DNA of 64,000 nucleotides from positions 19,826,222-19,890,221 of the forward strand of contig NC_054085.1 in NCBI RefSeq assembly GCF_017562075.2. Direction: 5' to 3'. This document shows positions 50,994 to 63,905 of the stretch, in pieces. The stretch is from Anopheles merus (lineage: Eukaryota > Arthropoda > Insecta > Diptera > Culicidae). The position numbers were made by a program, and so were the translations under genes. Numbering within the stretch: position 1 is the stretch's first letter; every line of letters starts with the position of its first letter. The notes under the pieces were generated by a model. It ran no database searches and was not told the origin of the DNA. It saw nothing but the letters and a program-made list of their open reading frames with translations.

Positions 50994-51627
50994 TAGTGAT
51001 GTGCTGTATGGAGCGCACCCACGACTCCGATCCGTCTCCGACTATTGTTAATCAGATTCCGACTCCGGCAAAATGAAACCACTAGATCCGCCCGGAGTCG
51101 CTCGGAGTAGTCTGAAGTCGTCCGGAGTCGCCCAGAGTCATTCGGAGTTTTCGGAGTCGTCGGGAGTCCAGTCTGCAGCCGATTCTGGATGACTCCGGGC
51201 GAATCCGGACGATTCCGAACGACTCCGGGCGACTCCAGGCGACTCGAGACGACTCCGACTCCGGGCGACTTCGAACGATCCCGGACGACTCCGAACGACT
51301 CCGAACGACTCCAAACGACTCTGAACGACTACGGACGACTCCCGACTACTTCGACTCCAGACGACTACCAACGACTCCCGACGACTCCGGACGACTCCAG
51401 ACGACTCCGGACGACTCCGGGCGACTCCAGGCGACTCCGGGCGACTCCGAACGATTCCGGACGACTCCGGGCGATTTCGGTCGATTCCGAACAACTCCGG
51501 GCGGTTTTGAACGATTCTGAACGACTCCGGATATTTCAGCGCGAACCTACCTTTTGGAGTCGATTCCTAATTTATCGGAGTCAGATCGGAGTCGACTCCG
51601 GATTTACGCCAACTTTACCCATCACTA
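50994..51627. mobile_element. hAT-like MITE with CGACTCC minisatellite
   Basis: The element begins tagtgatg (50994) and ends catcacta (51627), perfect 8-bp terminal inverted repeats. It is flanked by atatgtag and atgtgtag, an 8-bp target duplication with one mismatch. It has no transposase frame. The interior is a two-orientation array of 10-bp units. Ends, size and organisation match the element at 26825-27437, so the two are probably related non-autonomous hAT copies. Confidence 0.78.
51087..51605. repeat. 10-bp minisatellite, gactccgggc type, with orientation switch
   Basis: From about 51087 to 51175 the units read ggagtcg. From about 51188 onward they read gactccgggc with variants. The orientation flips near 51176-51187, so the left part can pair with the right part. 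A 10-bp unit gives a repeated 10-residue peptide every three units in a plus frame (51189-51635), which is not evidence of a gene. Confidence 0.9.
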
Positions 51628-51639
51628 ATGTGTAGGCTA

Positions 51640-54600
51640 GATAGATATTTGCATATTGTGAGAAGAGCATACCAGTAATACGAAATCATACATAATAAGA
51701 ATCGGTTGGATTCAAGACGATTGTATTGTCGTAGATCAGCAATCAAATAAATTGATGAATTATGGACATTGCATGCACAAAAATCTGCTGAATAGTTGAG
51801 GTGCCCAAAAAATTAAGGAGATAATAGATAGTTTGTAGCTCAGATGCGATCGATCCGTAATCTTGAGGAAATGTGAAGTGCGAAGGATTTTGAGATGTTT
51901 TTCCTACGTAAATTACTAAACGCTCAATCTACACCAATGTTATGCAAATGTTCCAAGTTTTGTATTGTTTTTGGAAAATAACTAATAAATAAAATCCAAC
52001 ATGCAATTCCTAGCTCCAGAAAAGTATGGTACACACATCGTTACTGACGACTACTTTACAAGATCCCCTAATTTACAAGAAGAAAGACGACAAAGAGTAA
52101 TCGACCGTACACAACACAGTTAACCAAAATGTGTCCCATATGACTCCACGGGAAACTCCAGCCCAGCCTTAGCTGCATTTTGTCATATGCTGTTGGAATT
52201 GCACCAACATTTTGTTGGTACGGTGCTGCTTGTACCAGAGCACGAGTGGAGTAGCAGGAGAAGAAAAAAAACACTACTCATTATGCACGCCCTATAAAAA
52301 TGTTCAAATTAAAACACACATGAGCAACGTTAAAGTAAAACCGCACAAAACGTAATTCCACTTTGTTCTCCCCTCAGTCCTTCTCCTTTCGCTAATGTTT
52401 CTGGCTCACGTGTTGCGGCATACAATATGCACGAGGAGTGTGGGTAAAACTTCACGTTCTGGTACTTCCTCGCCCATTGCTGAGCGCATAATGCAACGCC
52501 CCAAGGACAAAGGATATGTTCAAGCTGGCATAAGTAAGGTCTGCGCGAAAACAGTGCCGAGAAACGAGAGAAAAAAAAGTGGCCCTACAGACGTCTTACA
52601 GGCATTAACAAAACCAAACAAAAAAAACAACCCACAGCAAACACAAGTGCAACGTGTGATCGAATGCCACAACACGGAATGTTCATGCACGCAGACGGGC
52701 TGTGCAATCATTCACCGTCATGTGTCTGGATGGATGGATTGTATACACTGTAAGATGTTGCCGGTTTTCCGTAACAGTTGGAGTAAGGAGGAAATAAAAA
52801 ATGGGAACCTCCAGCTGCTGTGGGGTATTAGTAGTAATGTGAATGTAATAGTAGTGCAGCAGGAAGTGAGATCTAAACAACCGGGAAATTGTAACGCTCC
52901 CGGAGAATACGATAAGATTAGGTGGCATAAAACATGTGGCCAAACACTTGTCCCGGGGCAGACACACCTTAAATCCCGGGTCCGCGCTCAGCACTCAATC
53001 CCCAATAAACCTCGTTTCCGAGCAAGTTGAGCGGGTTTTCTGCTTCCTGCTATAACAGATCGACTGCAAGGCGAAACACAACCGTCGTGTAATAAAGCAC
53101 GATCGATCCTCTGCAATCCTCGCCTGAGCGCGCTCAAACACTCCAACCTTCGACTAAAAGGCCTGTGTGAGTCGGCTGCTGCAATGCAACACAAAATGTC
53201 AACGGCTTCGCGTCGTACGTGCGCCCGGCAGTCGTACTGCAGCGCACCCGGCTGATTATCCCTTGCGGTGCCTGCCTATCCGCTAATAAAAACAAGGCAC
53301 CGCACCACGCGTTTCACCAAACCAACCACCCAGGCCAGGGAAGGCAGCGGTAAAGACACGGAGAGCTAAGTGCATCAAACACAGACACTAAACCAGCAGT
53401 TTTGCACAGCATTAGATGCAACGTAACGGACAGTAAGTGACGCGTCTTGGCGACGCCAATTGCTGCTCCACACGGCCAGCCGGCTGCAGAGCCCGTTACG
53501 CAAAACCTGCGGGTCATTTGTTGTGGCGAAAACAACCGAAACACACACACATATACAGTTATGAATGGAATAGAAGTAGGGTTAGATATTATTTTACATG
53601 CTGCAGGTGGTACAGTGGCCAGTTTCATTTCTAAACTACAATTATTGCGTACTGGACATTTACTTTCGAGACTTGGGTATAGGGAAGCAGTGCGACACAG
53701 AGTGGTATTAAAGACTGAACAAGCTTTTACATTCAAATGATCGTTGCAAAAATAGAGCCTAGTGGCGAGAAATGAATATTCCATGTTATTTGGGAATATT
53801 TAAACGTATCTCTTGTATACTGTAGACAACTGATTATAGGCGTTCAACATCCAGAAGCAACCATTTAAACCCCGAAATTTAAGATACACAAATTGAGAAC
53901 AGCTGACATTAAGCCTAAACCAATTACACCTTAGGAGATATGCTATTTCACACAAAGCTACATTTAGTTAAGCTTGTAAGCTTGAATAACTTCAGGGATT
54001 CTAACAAATAGTCCCTAAATTCTAATGCGAAAAGTGAGATAAACTTTAACAAGAAGATATTAAATTATAAAAATAACACGACCAGGCAATATTAGAATAA
54101 AAACAAAAAAGTTTGCTTTTAGTTTGTCCCAAAAAGCTCTCATGAAAATAGGACTACATAGGAGGAAAATACATCTTCCTTTGCTATTCTACAAAAGTTA
54201 AGATTTCAACAAGCTTACATTCAATTCTTCACTAAGCATATTGAAATCACGAATTTAATTACTTCAGTCAATACGATTCAACAATCCACTGTTTGTTGTT
54301 TCATGTAAACGTTTTTTGCCCAGTTCGGCATGCTTATGATCAACTACAATCTTCTTACTTGATTAACCGTCACCATTTTTTTTTAACCAAATTTTGTTTC
54401 AGATTAGATAGCCAGGCATCTATTACTAATCGTACTGATTATTTTGCAATAAAACCAAAATTATGGCTTTTGAAAATAAAAATAAAACCACAAACAACAT
54501 AAGCAACAGTAGCTGAGTAGCCTGCAATTAATTTCATTACATTGATCTCCTAATTCAGGCATTTTGTGACTAAATACTTCATCACATTGTATTCAAGGTT

Positions 54601-57600
54601 GGCCATCACAGTTTTGCCCTTTCTTCGAAGTAATTAAAGATCTTGAATTGACACCCTAACGTACCTCTCCTGTTCATCTTCGCTCATCTAATACCATTGT
54701 AAGCAATAAACGAAAGCCAGAATCCAACCTAAACACGCACATGTTTGCCGTGCGTGTCGTCAAACGATAATTTGCTGCTCGTTATTCGCTCGTACTGACA
54801 AAAAACAGCTTCACCAAACCTCAAAGTTGGTACGAATCGTCATTGTCATTGAACATACAGCAAACACCACAGCGAGACAACCGAAACAAAGACAACCGAA
54901 ACAAACGTACAAAAACGAGGAACTTCATGAAAAATCACAACCACGACCGCGACGATGCATCTGCATGTGCATCTTTTCCCTGTTCGCTTGCTCGCTGTTT
55001 CCCGTTGTCGTCATTGTCGTTAATCTGACTTTCAAATCCACTCCTCCCCGTGTAACACACATCTCAGGGAAAGATCCGCTTAAGAACCACACGTTCGCGC
55101 TCCCATTCGTTACGGTGCAGCGTCGTTAAGGATGCACCACACAACCAGCAAAACTTCCGATCCGGTTGATGATTCACGCTTATTAAGATTTATGCGCGTG
55201 CTCTCGGTTTCACACGTGCGGCAGCAGCCCCACCATTCGACACACGACATTGACGACGCTTTGATGATAAGCTTCTTCAACAACCTTTCCCGCCAATTCC
55301 AAACGCCAATTGGTCGTGTGCTCGCGTTTTTGTGTTTAACACAGCAAACAGGCGGCTTCTACAAACAAGATTGCGCACTTTTGAGGATTTGTTTTGCAAA
55401 GCCTCATCAAAAGTCCGTTGATCTTAGTGTCTGTGCATCTGTACGAACACGTTCCGGTGCAGCTTGCAAACCAAAAGGGTCACCTTCTCATTCGCCGCCC
55501 CGGAATCGGGGATATCTCATTCGGCGGATATTATGTTCCAAGAAAGAAAGATTTCAACCTTCCTCGCACACTTCTGGAATAATGATGCTGCCAGAGGAGT
55601 TGGTGTTCTTTTGACCCTGAGGAACATATACCTTTTACTGACGTCGTGTTTGGCGTGAGGTTTTTTCCTTAAATTCTCCAAATTCAAACTCCTCTTCAAA
55701 GACACACACACACACAGACCAACAAACACAGCATTTTCGGTGCGTAGGAGAGATGATGTTATCCTTCCCGACGAATGCCTGTGGAGTTCATGACAAAGCA
55801 ACGCAACAGACTCTCGCGATCAGCAAGACGCACACGCGACGACGCGAACACCAATTTCGATTTCATTCCAGCTGGGGAACACGTCTCCTTCTAATCGCTA
55901 ACCGTCCGCACGGCATAAAACCCCGCAGGCATGTTCCCGAAATGAAAACGAAAGACAAAAAGGCAACCCTCATCCGCGGTTGCGCTTTTGCTTGCGCTCG
56001 GAGGCACCTGGTCTGCGCCAGGAAGGCAAAAGGAACCGGTTTTCGGGAGCTTGTGCTCAGCAGTACGCTTCGTTCTTTTTTTTGCGCCTGAACCTTAGAC
56101 CTTAGATACTGCTGCCCTGCCCCGCTTAGACGTGCCGTCGCTTCCTTCAGTTTTAAGCAACTCGCTGGGCTTTTCGGAGGAACAGGTTTCTTCTCTGTCT
56201 CTGTCTCTATCTCCCATCTTCTGCATATTCTGGTAGCGAATGGAACGGGGGTTTCACTGCGGTTCTCCACCGAATGGCCAACGCGTTCTGTGTTGAGCTG
56301 AAAACCGTTCCTTGGCTTCAAACTACCGGAAGCAGCTATCGGAGGTTGTTTTTTGCTTCTTTGTTTCTATTGATTGTGCTTCTTTTACAGGCAGATCGAT
56401 CGTGCCTAATATGCCGAACGAACGAGGTCAACTCGAACAGTCTGCCAGTTTTGCGCCACATCTACACACACCACACCGTGAGGTTCGTTTCCAGGGGGGA
56501 AGACTTCCGACCTAAAATAAAATGGAACTCAGGCTAATCGAAACCTGAAGTTACTGTTGCGAAGTGCAGATATGCATAGTCGAACCCGTATCACCCCTGA
56601 TGCGCTCCAGGGTAGGTAGGTCCAAGGTTAGAAAAAAATGGACTCAAAAAGGCAGCACCAACAAACCTGCACCACAGCAAGAACAAAGAAGCGATCAATC
56701 GATCGCTACGGGTTTTTTTAACTCCAGAGCTACTCTTAAATAAGATCTACTGGTTCCACGGGGTACGTAATGTAACCCAAATATGCAAAAAGGGGACTAA
56801 AAGGCTTAACCTATCCCCCCGCATCATCACACGCACAGCTCCGCTAAATGGAGCTTTTCCAAGCGGAAACGAAACTAAAACCAACTATCTCCACCATCAC
56901 CGTCTCCTGCCACACCCCTCTCTCCAAGAAGAAGGGTTTGGGGCGTTACAGTTCAATGAGTTTTTCTTTAAACAAAAAACAACCACCACTTCAGAAACCA
57001 CCGTAACCGGGTGACTTACATCGAACTGTCTGCTGCTCGGTTCATCGGTGTATGTTGCTGCTGCTGCTGCATGTGAAGAAGCGAAGCGCGAGCGAAACCT
57101 TCACACCGGTAATGTGCCAGACGGAACCAAAAAAAAGGTAGTTTAGTATACGCTTGAAACTGATGTTAGTTTTTAGGCGGCGAAAAGCAAATTATATGCT
57201 TCACAGCTTGGTATTTACCACGTGATGGATCTGTGGTTCGGCAGGAGGGAGCCACCATGGAGTCATAGGTATCTAAATAGCTTGGGAACGATCAAACCAT
57301 CTGTCTGAACGGTTTTTTGGAGAAAGACGTTGCGAGCGTGTCCTATATTGTATGTTCTAGTTTTGTATTTCAAATAAACTATTATATTGCAGATGTTGTG
57401 TTGACCCCTGAAGGTTAGAAGAAACAAATGATCCAATCGTGGGTAGTGCTAGTCGGACAGGATCCTTTTCTTACAAGCATACACATTAACACCAATTGAA
57501 TTCTTCATGAAGTCATGCTATAATCTCATCAAATGTCAAAATCAACATAAACTTGATAGAAGACACATTCTATAATGATCTTACAGAAGGAGATGTTCAC

Positions 57601-59920
57601 ACACACAAACCTAACAAAATTCATTAAATTCAACAAAAAAATTAATTGGAGAAAGAATGTCTTAACTTTTTGGAGCTTGGATGGCAATCCCAATGCCCAG
57701 AACTCAAAGAGGTCGAGCTAGTACATCCCAGGAAGGAATCGATTGCAATCTAGACTGTTCTCTCGTAGCAAGCCTAGATAAACCTAACTTAGACCACCAA
57801 AATCGTTATTCTGAAGAACTACCAGAAGTATTATGACGTACCAGAGAAGGATATTCTGAAGATTTTGAAGTTTCAGTTATCAGATATCAAAGACGCAAAA
57901 CAATATGGTATAGTTTCTAATTCTAACTCTTCTAACTAACTAACTCTTTCGACTTTTTAATTTCTTGAATTTCTAACAAAGTAGTTAAATCAATCAAAAT
58001 ATCATGTATTATCTGTTTATGTGTTTTATGTGTATTATGTGTAGAGCTCTCCAGAAACGACGAAGTTATCCATATTGATGATGAGAATAGTGTATGATGC
58101 AATAAACCAATGACAAATCTACTGCCTACCCCAACTTGATTAGTGATGTCTTGAGTCAAATGTCAACATTTAATGTCCGCTATTTAAAAACAAAATTTTT
58201 AGATCGATTTCATTTAGCTTAGGATAGGTCCTTAGGAATAGGAATTAGGATTCTTGGCAAGAACTTGCAAAGGGACTTTTGCACTAAATCTACGGTAAAC
58301 ATATTTAGATCGTCAGAATATACTTATTTCTGCTTGATGTAGATGTATAGGATGAAAATGTTTTATACGTTGAAGAAGAGATTAAAATTTAAGACCAATC
58401 TGTTATTATGTTTATTAAAAAAAACACATTGTATATTAATCCTACTACTTTATTGAATCAATCAAATTAAGAAGTGTTACCTTTAGTATCTAGAGTGCAT
58501 TAATATTCTTAGCTCACCTTCATTTCGACCGTCCTTATTTTGTAACCGGTCACCATTGATTAAAAGGCCTATTACCAGGACCGAAACATACGCACCTAAA
58601 AGGTTATTTCACCATCCTTTCGCTCCCGTTCGCCAAATTACAACACCCGTCCCACGGTTCACATTTGTCACCTCCAGCACACCAACAAAGGCGGCAAATT
58701 GACAAACGCTGTACCTACTCAATCTCACCCAGGTACTACTGTGACTGTCCATGCGCAAAAGAATCGATACAAAACATATCGCCCGCTTCTCCCCGGGACC
58801 CGTTGTGCATAAATTGTGTGACCGAAGAGGAGGTGAGTGGCAAATTTTTCAGCATCGCTGGCTTCGCACACAGAGCGAGGAAAATCAAATTCGGTCGGAT
58901 GCCACCGTTTCGTTTCGGTGATGGGAAAAAATACCTTCCGTTTTCGGTTTCTACGTACCCTCCTCTATCGATGAAACACACAAAAGCATCGATATTAACG
59001 CCATCTCCCCCTCGGTACACACACACAATGGACAGCAATACCACCGCCGAACCGAAGGACGATATATGTGTGCTGACAGATTTCATCCGCTCGGATTCAG
59101 CTCACCGATTTATTTCCATTCCATTCCGGCTGTGCCAAATGTCCAACGTTTTGTGTTGTCAGCTGCCAAAACACCTTTCCAAACAAAAAAACTTGGCTCT
59201 TGGCTCGAAACACTCACAATCTGTCATGTAGTTTTGTATGGTTCGATTGTGTAGCGTTCGGCGGGTGACATAAGCACCACCGTTTTGTCGCCGTTGATCG
59301 CCAAATTGTGTCATTGTCATAGTTCGGTAAACATAAGATGCTCCTCCCTTGCCCCGCACAGATTCCGATCATACCGCACTCCAAGCTGGTTCGGTTTTTA
59401 ATTTTCAAATTCATAAATGAACGAACGTTAGAGTGAAACGGAGACAAAAAATACACTTCCTCACTGTGCACGATATGGCAAACAGAAGCTCAAAACGACC
59501 AAACAGTTTTTTTTCGTTCCTTTGTCGCATTCATTTGCATATGATTTTGACACGGGAAAGAAGCAAATGACGAGAACGACGACCATTGCGTGTAAACCGC
59601 TGTTACAAGCCACCCGCGGCCGTTGTGTGTTTGCTGGATGACGTTTGGGGAATATACACGCGCGCGCGCGCCTCTATGCTAATGTCGCTCTCCTCCTGTA
59701 CCGGGTCGGAAAAAAGGTGTGTCTCAAGTCGCCCCTTAACACTTCGGGCTCAAGAAGTGTGTGCCTTTTTATGAATGAATATTAAACATCACAATGACAA
59801 CGGATCGGATCGTGCGGTAAAAGCTGTGTTGTTGTGACGTTCATTACAAACGAAAAACAGGATTTTTACAACAGAAATGTTGACATTATTTGAATCCGAT
59901 TTGTAGATTGTATAATAAGA
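51640..59920. other. Non-coding stretch
   Basis: No gene is supported. The long frames 52395-53030 (211 codons, plus), 53314-53784 (minus), 55132-55614 (plus) and 58665-59231 (188 codons, plus) carry no motif and are overlapped by frames on the other strand. A CG run lies at 59659-59671. The regions 53800-54660 and 57360-58500 are AT-rich. Confidence 0.5.
59659..59671 (+). repeat. (CG)6 tract
   Basis: Six CG dinucleotides in tandem. Alternating purine-pyrimidine sequence of this kind can adopt Z-form DNA. Confidence 0.9.
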
Positions 59921-59933
59921 CGGCAAAAAAGTC

Positions 59934-60077
59934 CAAGGGTTTTCCGAATCACTTTTCAATGTAAACACAACATCACCACCAGGCAAGAGATTTTTGAACA
60001 ATAAATTTGATTTCGTCGACAGTACATTTTCAATTTTTCCGCATGTTTTTCAACACGCCACACTCTGAGGATTGAAC
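59934..60077 (+). mobile_element. MITE end repeat, copy A
   Basis: About 145 bp beginning caagggttttccg and ending gaggattga. It aligns along its length with 60570-60715, sharing caatgtaaaca, acattttcaattt and ccgcatgtttttcaacacgcc. No inverted partner of full length was found, so it may be one end of a larger element. Confidence 0.6.
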
Positions 60078-60483
60078 TAGTCAGCATCTTTACACGACAG
60101 CGCAACATTTCAGTTTGTTATAAACAAATGTTCTTAAAGATCTGGGTATTTTTACAGATCTGATCCCAAGAATGCGTAAAATTTTGTTTAATGACTCACA
60201 AACCACAACAGACAATAGTGAAGCTTTTTACTATTAACAAATTAACACTGCAGGGTTTTTTGAGTAAATTACCGATGCAAATACAATATACAAGAGATGT
60301 TGAAAATCATCTTGCAAATGATTAATTATGCTGTGCTAGAAATTGACTCGAAAAATCTCGATTTTACATAAATTGCAGCGAAAACTATCTCAATTTTATT
60401 GCCTAAATATGATATCTATCTTGAAAAGATGCACCTTCAAACCCCTGTAAAAACGTAGGTAATCCGGCCTGTGACGTTTGACG

Positions 60484-60524
60484 AAAATCATTTGGAAGAA
60501 ATAGAAATTTATTGTAATGAACCG
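60484..60524 (-). mobile_element. MITE right-arm remnant
   Basis: The segment gaaaatcatttggaagaa and on to ttattgtaatg matches the right arm at 60737-60777 with several mismatches. It may be the right end paired with copy A at 59934-60077. Confidence 0.5.
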
Positions 60525-60569
60525 GCGAACGGCGAAAACACTGATCATGTTGATCTGTCGAAGTCTTTA

Positions 60570-60777
60570 CAGGGTTTTACAAGTCAATTTCAAATGTAAA
60601 CATCATTTTTCACTGCTTGCGAGATATTTTCCAACTGCAGTGACGTATTGCACTTACATCACAATACATTTTCATTTATTCCGCATGATTTTCAACATGC
60701 CATCAGCAGGACTGAGTTTGACAGTTCCTTGTAATGTGTTGAAAATCATGGGTAAGAATTGAAAACTTATTGTGATG
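60570..60777. mobile_element. MITE with 40-bp inverted repeat, copy B
   Basis: Begins cagggttttacaag. Near its right side the arms at 60657-60697 and 60737-60777 form a strong inverted repeat (catcacaatacattttca and its complement; gcatgattttcaaca and its complement). The left part is homologous to copy A. No transposase frame and no clear target duplication were found. Confidence 0.65.
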
Positions 60778-60779
60778 CC

Positions 60780-62445
60780 AGAACTCTGTATTATGGGGTT
60801 CGTTACATTCCCTCCTAACCTAATTTTAATATTGGATTGACTCTAAATACTCTAATAGTCTTTTTCTGGAATGCATCAGAGTGTCATTACGCTCGCTATA
60901 AAATAAAGACAAATGACTATGATAAGATGTACTACATTTTATGTAATCTACTCTTAAATGTGATAACGTTAATAGTGTTTCCTCACTTAATGCACACAAC
61001 AAAAACAGCCTCATTAATTTCAAATCCATTTGCTGAACTACTACCGATTGCCAATGGGGCCTTTCTCTTCCAATAGCCTCAGATACCGATACATACCAGG
61101 TGTTGCCACCGAACGGCGATCACCTTAAAGTGCAGGGCCCCGTCAAGAGAGTGTGCCATTCGTTCGGATGACTTAGATTTCATCGGACGGGTTGACTTGC
61201 ACTTCCGCAGCACATGACTGCATCCGGCATTTGCCGAACTGGCGGCATGCCGCACAGATGTGGGAGGTCTCGGTTGACTAACCATAAAAAACACCCCCTC
61301 CACTCCTCTCAAAAGTATCACCCCATGCACCAACTTGATTACAGAAATTCGATACCCCTTTTTCCGTTTCAGGACGACGAAGGTGACACACGACAAACTG
61401 GGACAGACAGACACGGAGGGGACCGTGACAGGAGAGTGTAAAGATAATCCACAATGCTCCAGCTGAAAGGCTTACGACCAGACATAGCGCACACACCAAA
61501 ACTTCCGAATCGTCTCGCGAAGCCAAACCATGGCGTAATCGTAGTCACCATTCAACTCCTTACGCCGCTGGATTTGAAAATAACTACCAAAATAAAGAAT
61601 CCAAACGAGAAACACGATACACGCGTCGTCTCTCCGTTGTTGATCAATAAATTTTTGGGGAATCGGTATGTGGCCAATGACAACACAACCCCGTCAAAAA
61701 GGGTATATTTCACCTGTTCCAAATTCGATCACCTTCTCGTGACTCATCTCTTGCGACCTGCCGCTGTTGTTGGCGATGGCTTGGATAGATTAGCACCTCC
61801 ACGGTGAACGGTGGTGTCCTCAGAAAATTGATTGCAATTATGTATCGTTTCCAATTCAGTCGACAACAGGATGAACTTTCAGTGATATATTTGTGATGAC
61901 AAGACAATCAGACAACGCGTCGTGCTTTTGAAACGGAATTGAATGTATCGCTTCGGTTTTTTATCGAATGCGAATGTTAAACAGTGTTTTTGATAGACGA
62001 AGATTTGATTGAATTGCTGAGAGAATTCTTTGTATGAAGTTTTTAGACACAACTTAGTTCTTAAAAAATCAATGCAACAATACAACAATTAAAAAAGACA
62101 AAACTGAAACAATTGTACCACAAACGTAATAAGGTTGAATCAATTTAAAGGATGATATTAACAAAACGACCAAATTAATTGGGCACTCAACTTTTTCGCA
62201 ATAATTTACTAATATCATGGCCATTTTTCAAGCTATACTTACAATTTTGATACCATTCTATAGATATTTTTTCTGATCATGGATTTCTAAAGTGGAAGAT
62301 CATATTTTGGACAATATTTTCAAAAATACCATAATTCAAAGTCAAACAAGTGTGAGTGAACTGAACTAATGAAGTAAGTGAGAGCCTCTTGTAATCTAAC
62401 ATTCTAATTCTAACATTTTTGTACGAAAGTATGGCCAAATTCAAA
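60780..62445. other. Non-coding stretch
   Basis: No gene, RNA or element is supported. The plus frame 61454-61807 (117 codons) is unrecognised. 61860-62440 is AT-rich. Confidence 0.5.
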
Positions 62446-62449
62446 CTCA

Positions 62450-62740
62450 CAGGGTTTACCTAGCCAATCCGGCATCGTCAAAGCGTTATCCGTCGCCGTA
62501 AATACTTTTTCGGGCGACGTAAATCCTCAATTGGGCACTGTCATATCTATTCGGGCCTTATGAAGTACGAATCGGGCAAAGTACAGAATGAAAGCGTCCT
62601 ACTCTTCAGGTTATCAAACCGGTGGCTCCGGTGGGTTTGATCCAATAAGATGTTTAAAAATACGTAGTTTGCGTGTTGTTTAACTAAGTATGTATTAATT
62701 TCAAATTGTCACTTGTGTTAATCATCAAAAATATTATATT
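62450..62740 (+). mobile_element. TIR-family end, copy 1
   Basis: Begins cagggtttacctagccaatc and continues with ggcatcgtcaaagcg, cgggcgacgta and ggcactgtcat. It aligns over about 280 bp with the inverted copy 3 (63615-63905). It is preceded by ca, not ta, so it lacks the target dinucleotide seen for copy 2. It may be the left end of a composite with copy 3, or a solo end. Confidence 0.75.
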
Positions 62741-62869
62741 ATTTAAACAACGATATTTCAAATATAATCTGGAATTTTGCCAATTATATGATTTTAAATT
62801 TGATGATACAGAATTTGATATTTGCGAAAGCGTGTAAGTTAAAGGTAGCTAAATTTTAGCCCCATTAAA

Positions 62870-63285
62870 CGTATTGCACAAGGGGAAAAAATGCTTAAAT
62901 CAAATCAAAACGCATACAACGCCGACCACACAAATACTCGGCATGCAAATAATGCAATGCAGCCGGGAGTTGTCGCTGCCGTTTGCAAAAATGCAACGCC
63001 GGTGGAAATTAGATCAACATAAACGCATTCATAGCACCTCGTTAACGTCCCGCAGAGCTTCACTCCTTGTCCCCCAGCCCCTACAATTCATGGCCCCCTT
63101 TCCCCATCAGGCACGCCAGGTCACCTCTGGAGTTGTTGCTTTTGATCCATGTCCGCTAGCAAGCACTTTCACCGACACTGCCCCGTCCGCCGTCCCATTT
63201 CCAATCGGGCGCGTTAGGCGGACTCCAAAACACCCTATAAAAGGTGATCCCGCTCTCCCCCTCTTCCCCCTCCCATTCGCACTTA
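62870..63285. other. Non-coding sequence between TIR copies
   Basis: This 416-bp segment is unlike the flanking TIRs and more GC-rich at 63050-63280, with C-rich runs (ctccccctcttccccctccc). A plus frame of 141 codons covers it without motif. It is probably host DNA. Confidence 0.5.
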
Positions 63286-63905
63286 CAGGGTTTACCTAGC
63301 CAATCCGGCATCGTGGAAGCGTTATCGGTCGCCGTAAAACCTTTTTTCGCGACGTAAACCCTCAATTGGGCACTGTCATTTCTATTCGGGCCTTGTGAAG
63401 TATGAATCGGGCGTAGTACAGAATGAATGCGGCCTACTCTATATTTTCTTGCTTTTTTGTTGTAAAACAATACTTTTTTGCGAGTAGTTTAACTGATCTG
63501 TAAGCAAATTCACTAGTTTGAAGTTAAATTTAAAATAAAAATGATTCAAATTCCTAATTTATTTTTTTTCAATTCAAGCCCGTACAATGCAATTTTATTT
63601 TATATTTTTAAAAAATATTACATGTTTGGTGATTAAATTAGGTTAATATTTTAAAATAATACATACTAAGTTTAACTACATGAAAACTACGCATTTTTAA
63701 ACAACCTAATGGATCAAGTACACCGGGGCCTACCGATTTAACACCTTCACGAGTAGGACGCTTTCATTCTGTACTACGCCCGATTCATACTTCACAAGGC
63801 CCGAATAGAAATGACAGTGCTCAATTGAGGGTTTACGTCGCCCGAAAAAGTATTTACGGCGACCGATAACGCTTTGACGATGCCGGATTGGCTAGGTAAA
63901 CCCTG
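63286..63905. mobile_element. MITE of 620 bp with long terminal inverted repeats
   Basis: The left end cagggtttacctagccaatc (63286) and the right end ggctaggtaaaccctg (63905) are inverted copies over at least 150 bp. TA precedes the left end (63284-63285) and follows the right end (63906-63907), consistent with TA target duplication of Tc1/mariner-type elements. The interior is very AT-rich and has no transposase frame. Copy 1 at 62450 shares some variants with the right end that the left end here lacks. Confidence 0.78.

Noticed and set aside
51138..51635. Repetitive Arg/Ser/Thr/Pro-rich proteins on both strands
   Set aside because: They are translations of the 10-bp minisatellite inside a hAT-like element.
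52395..53030. 211-codon plus frame
   Set aside because: Contains homopolymer-encoded lysine and asparagine runs, has no motif, and frames on the minus strand overlap it.
58665..59231. 188-codon plus frame with Cys pairs (CDCPC, CINC)
   Set aside because: The cysteine spacing does not match a known zinc-binding domain and nothing else in the frame supports a protein.
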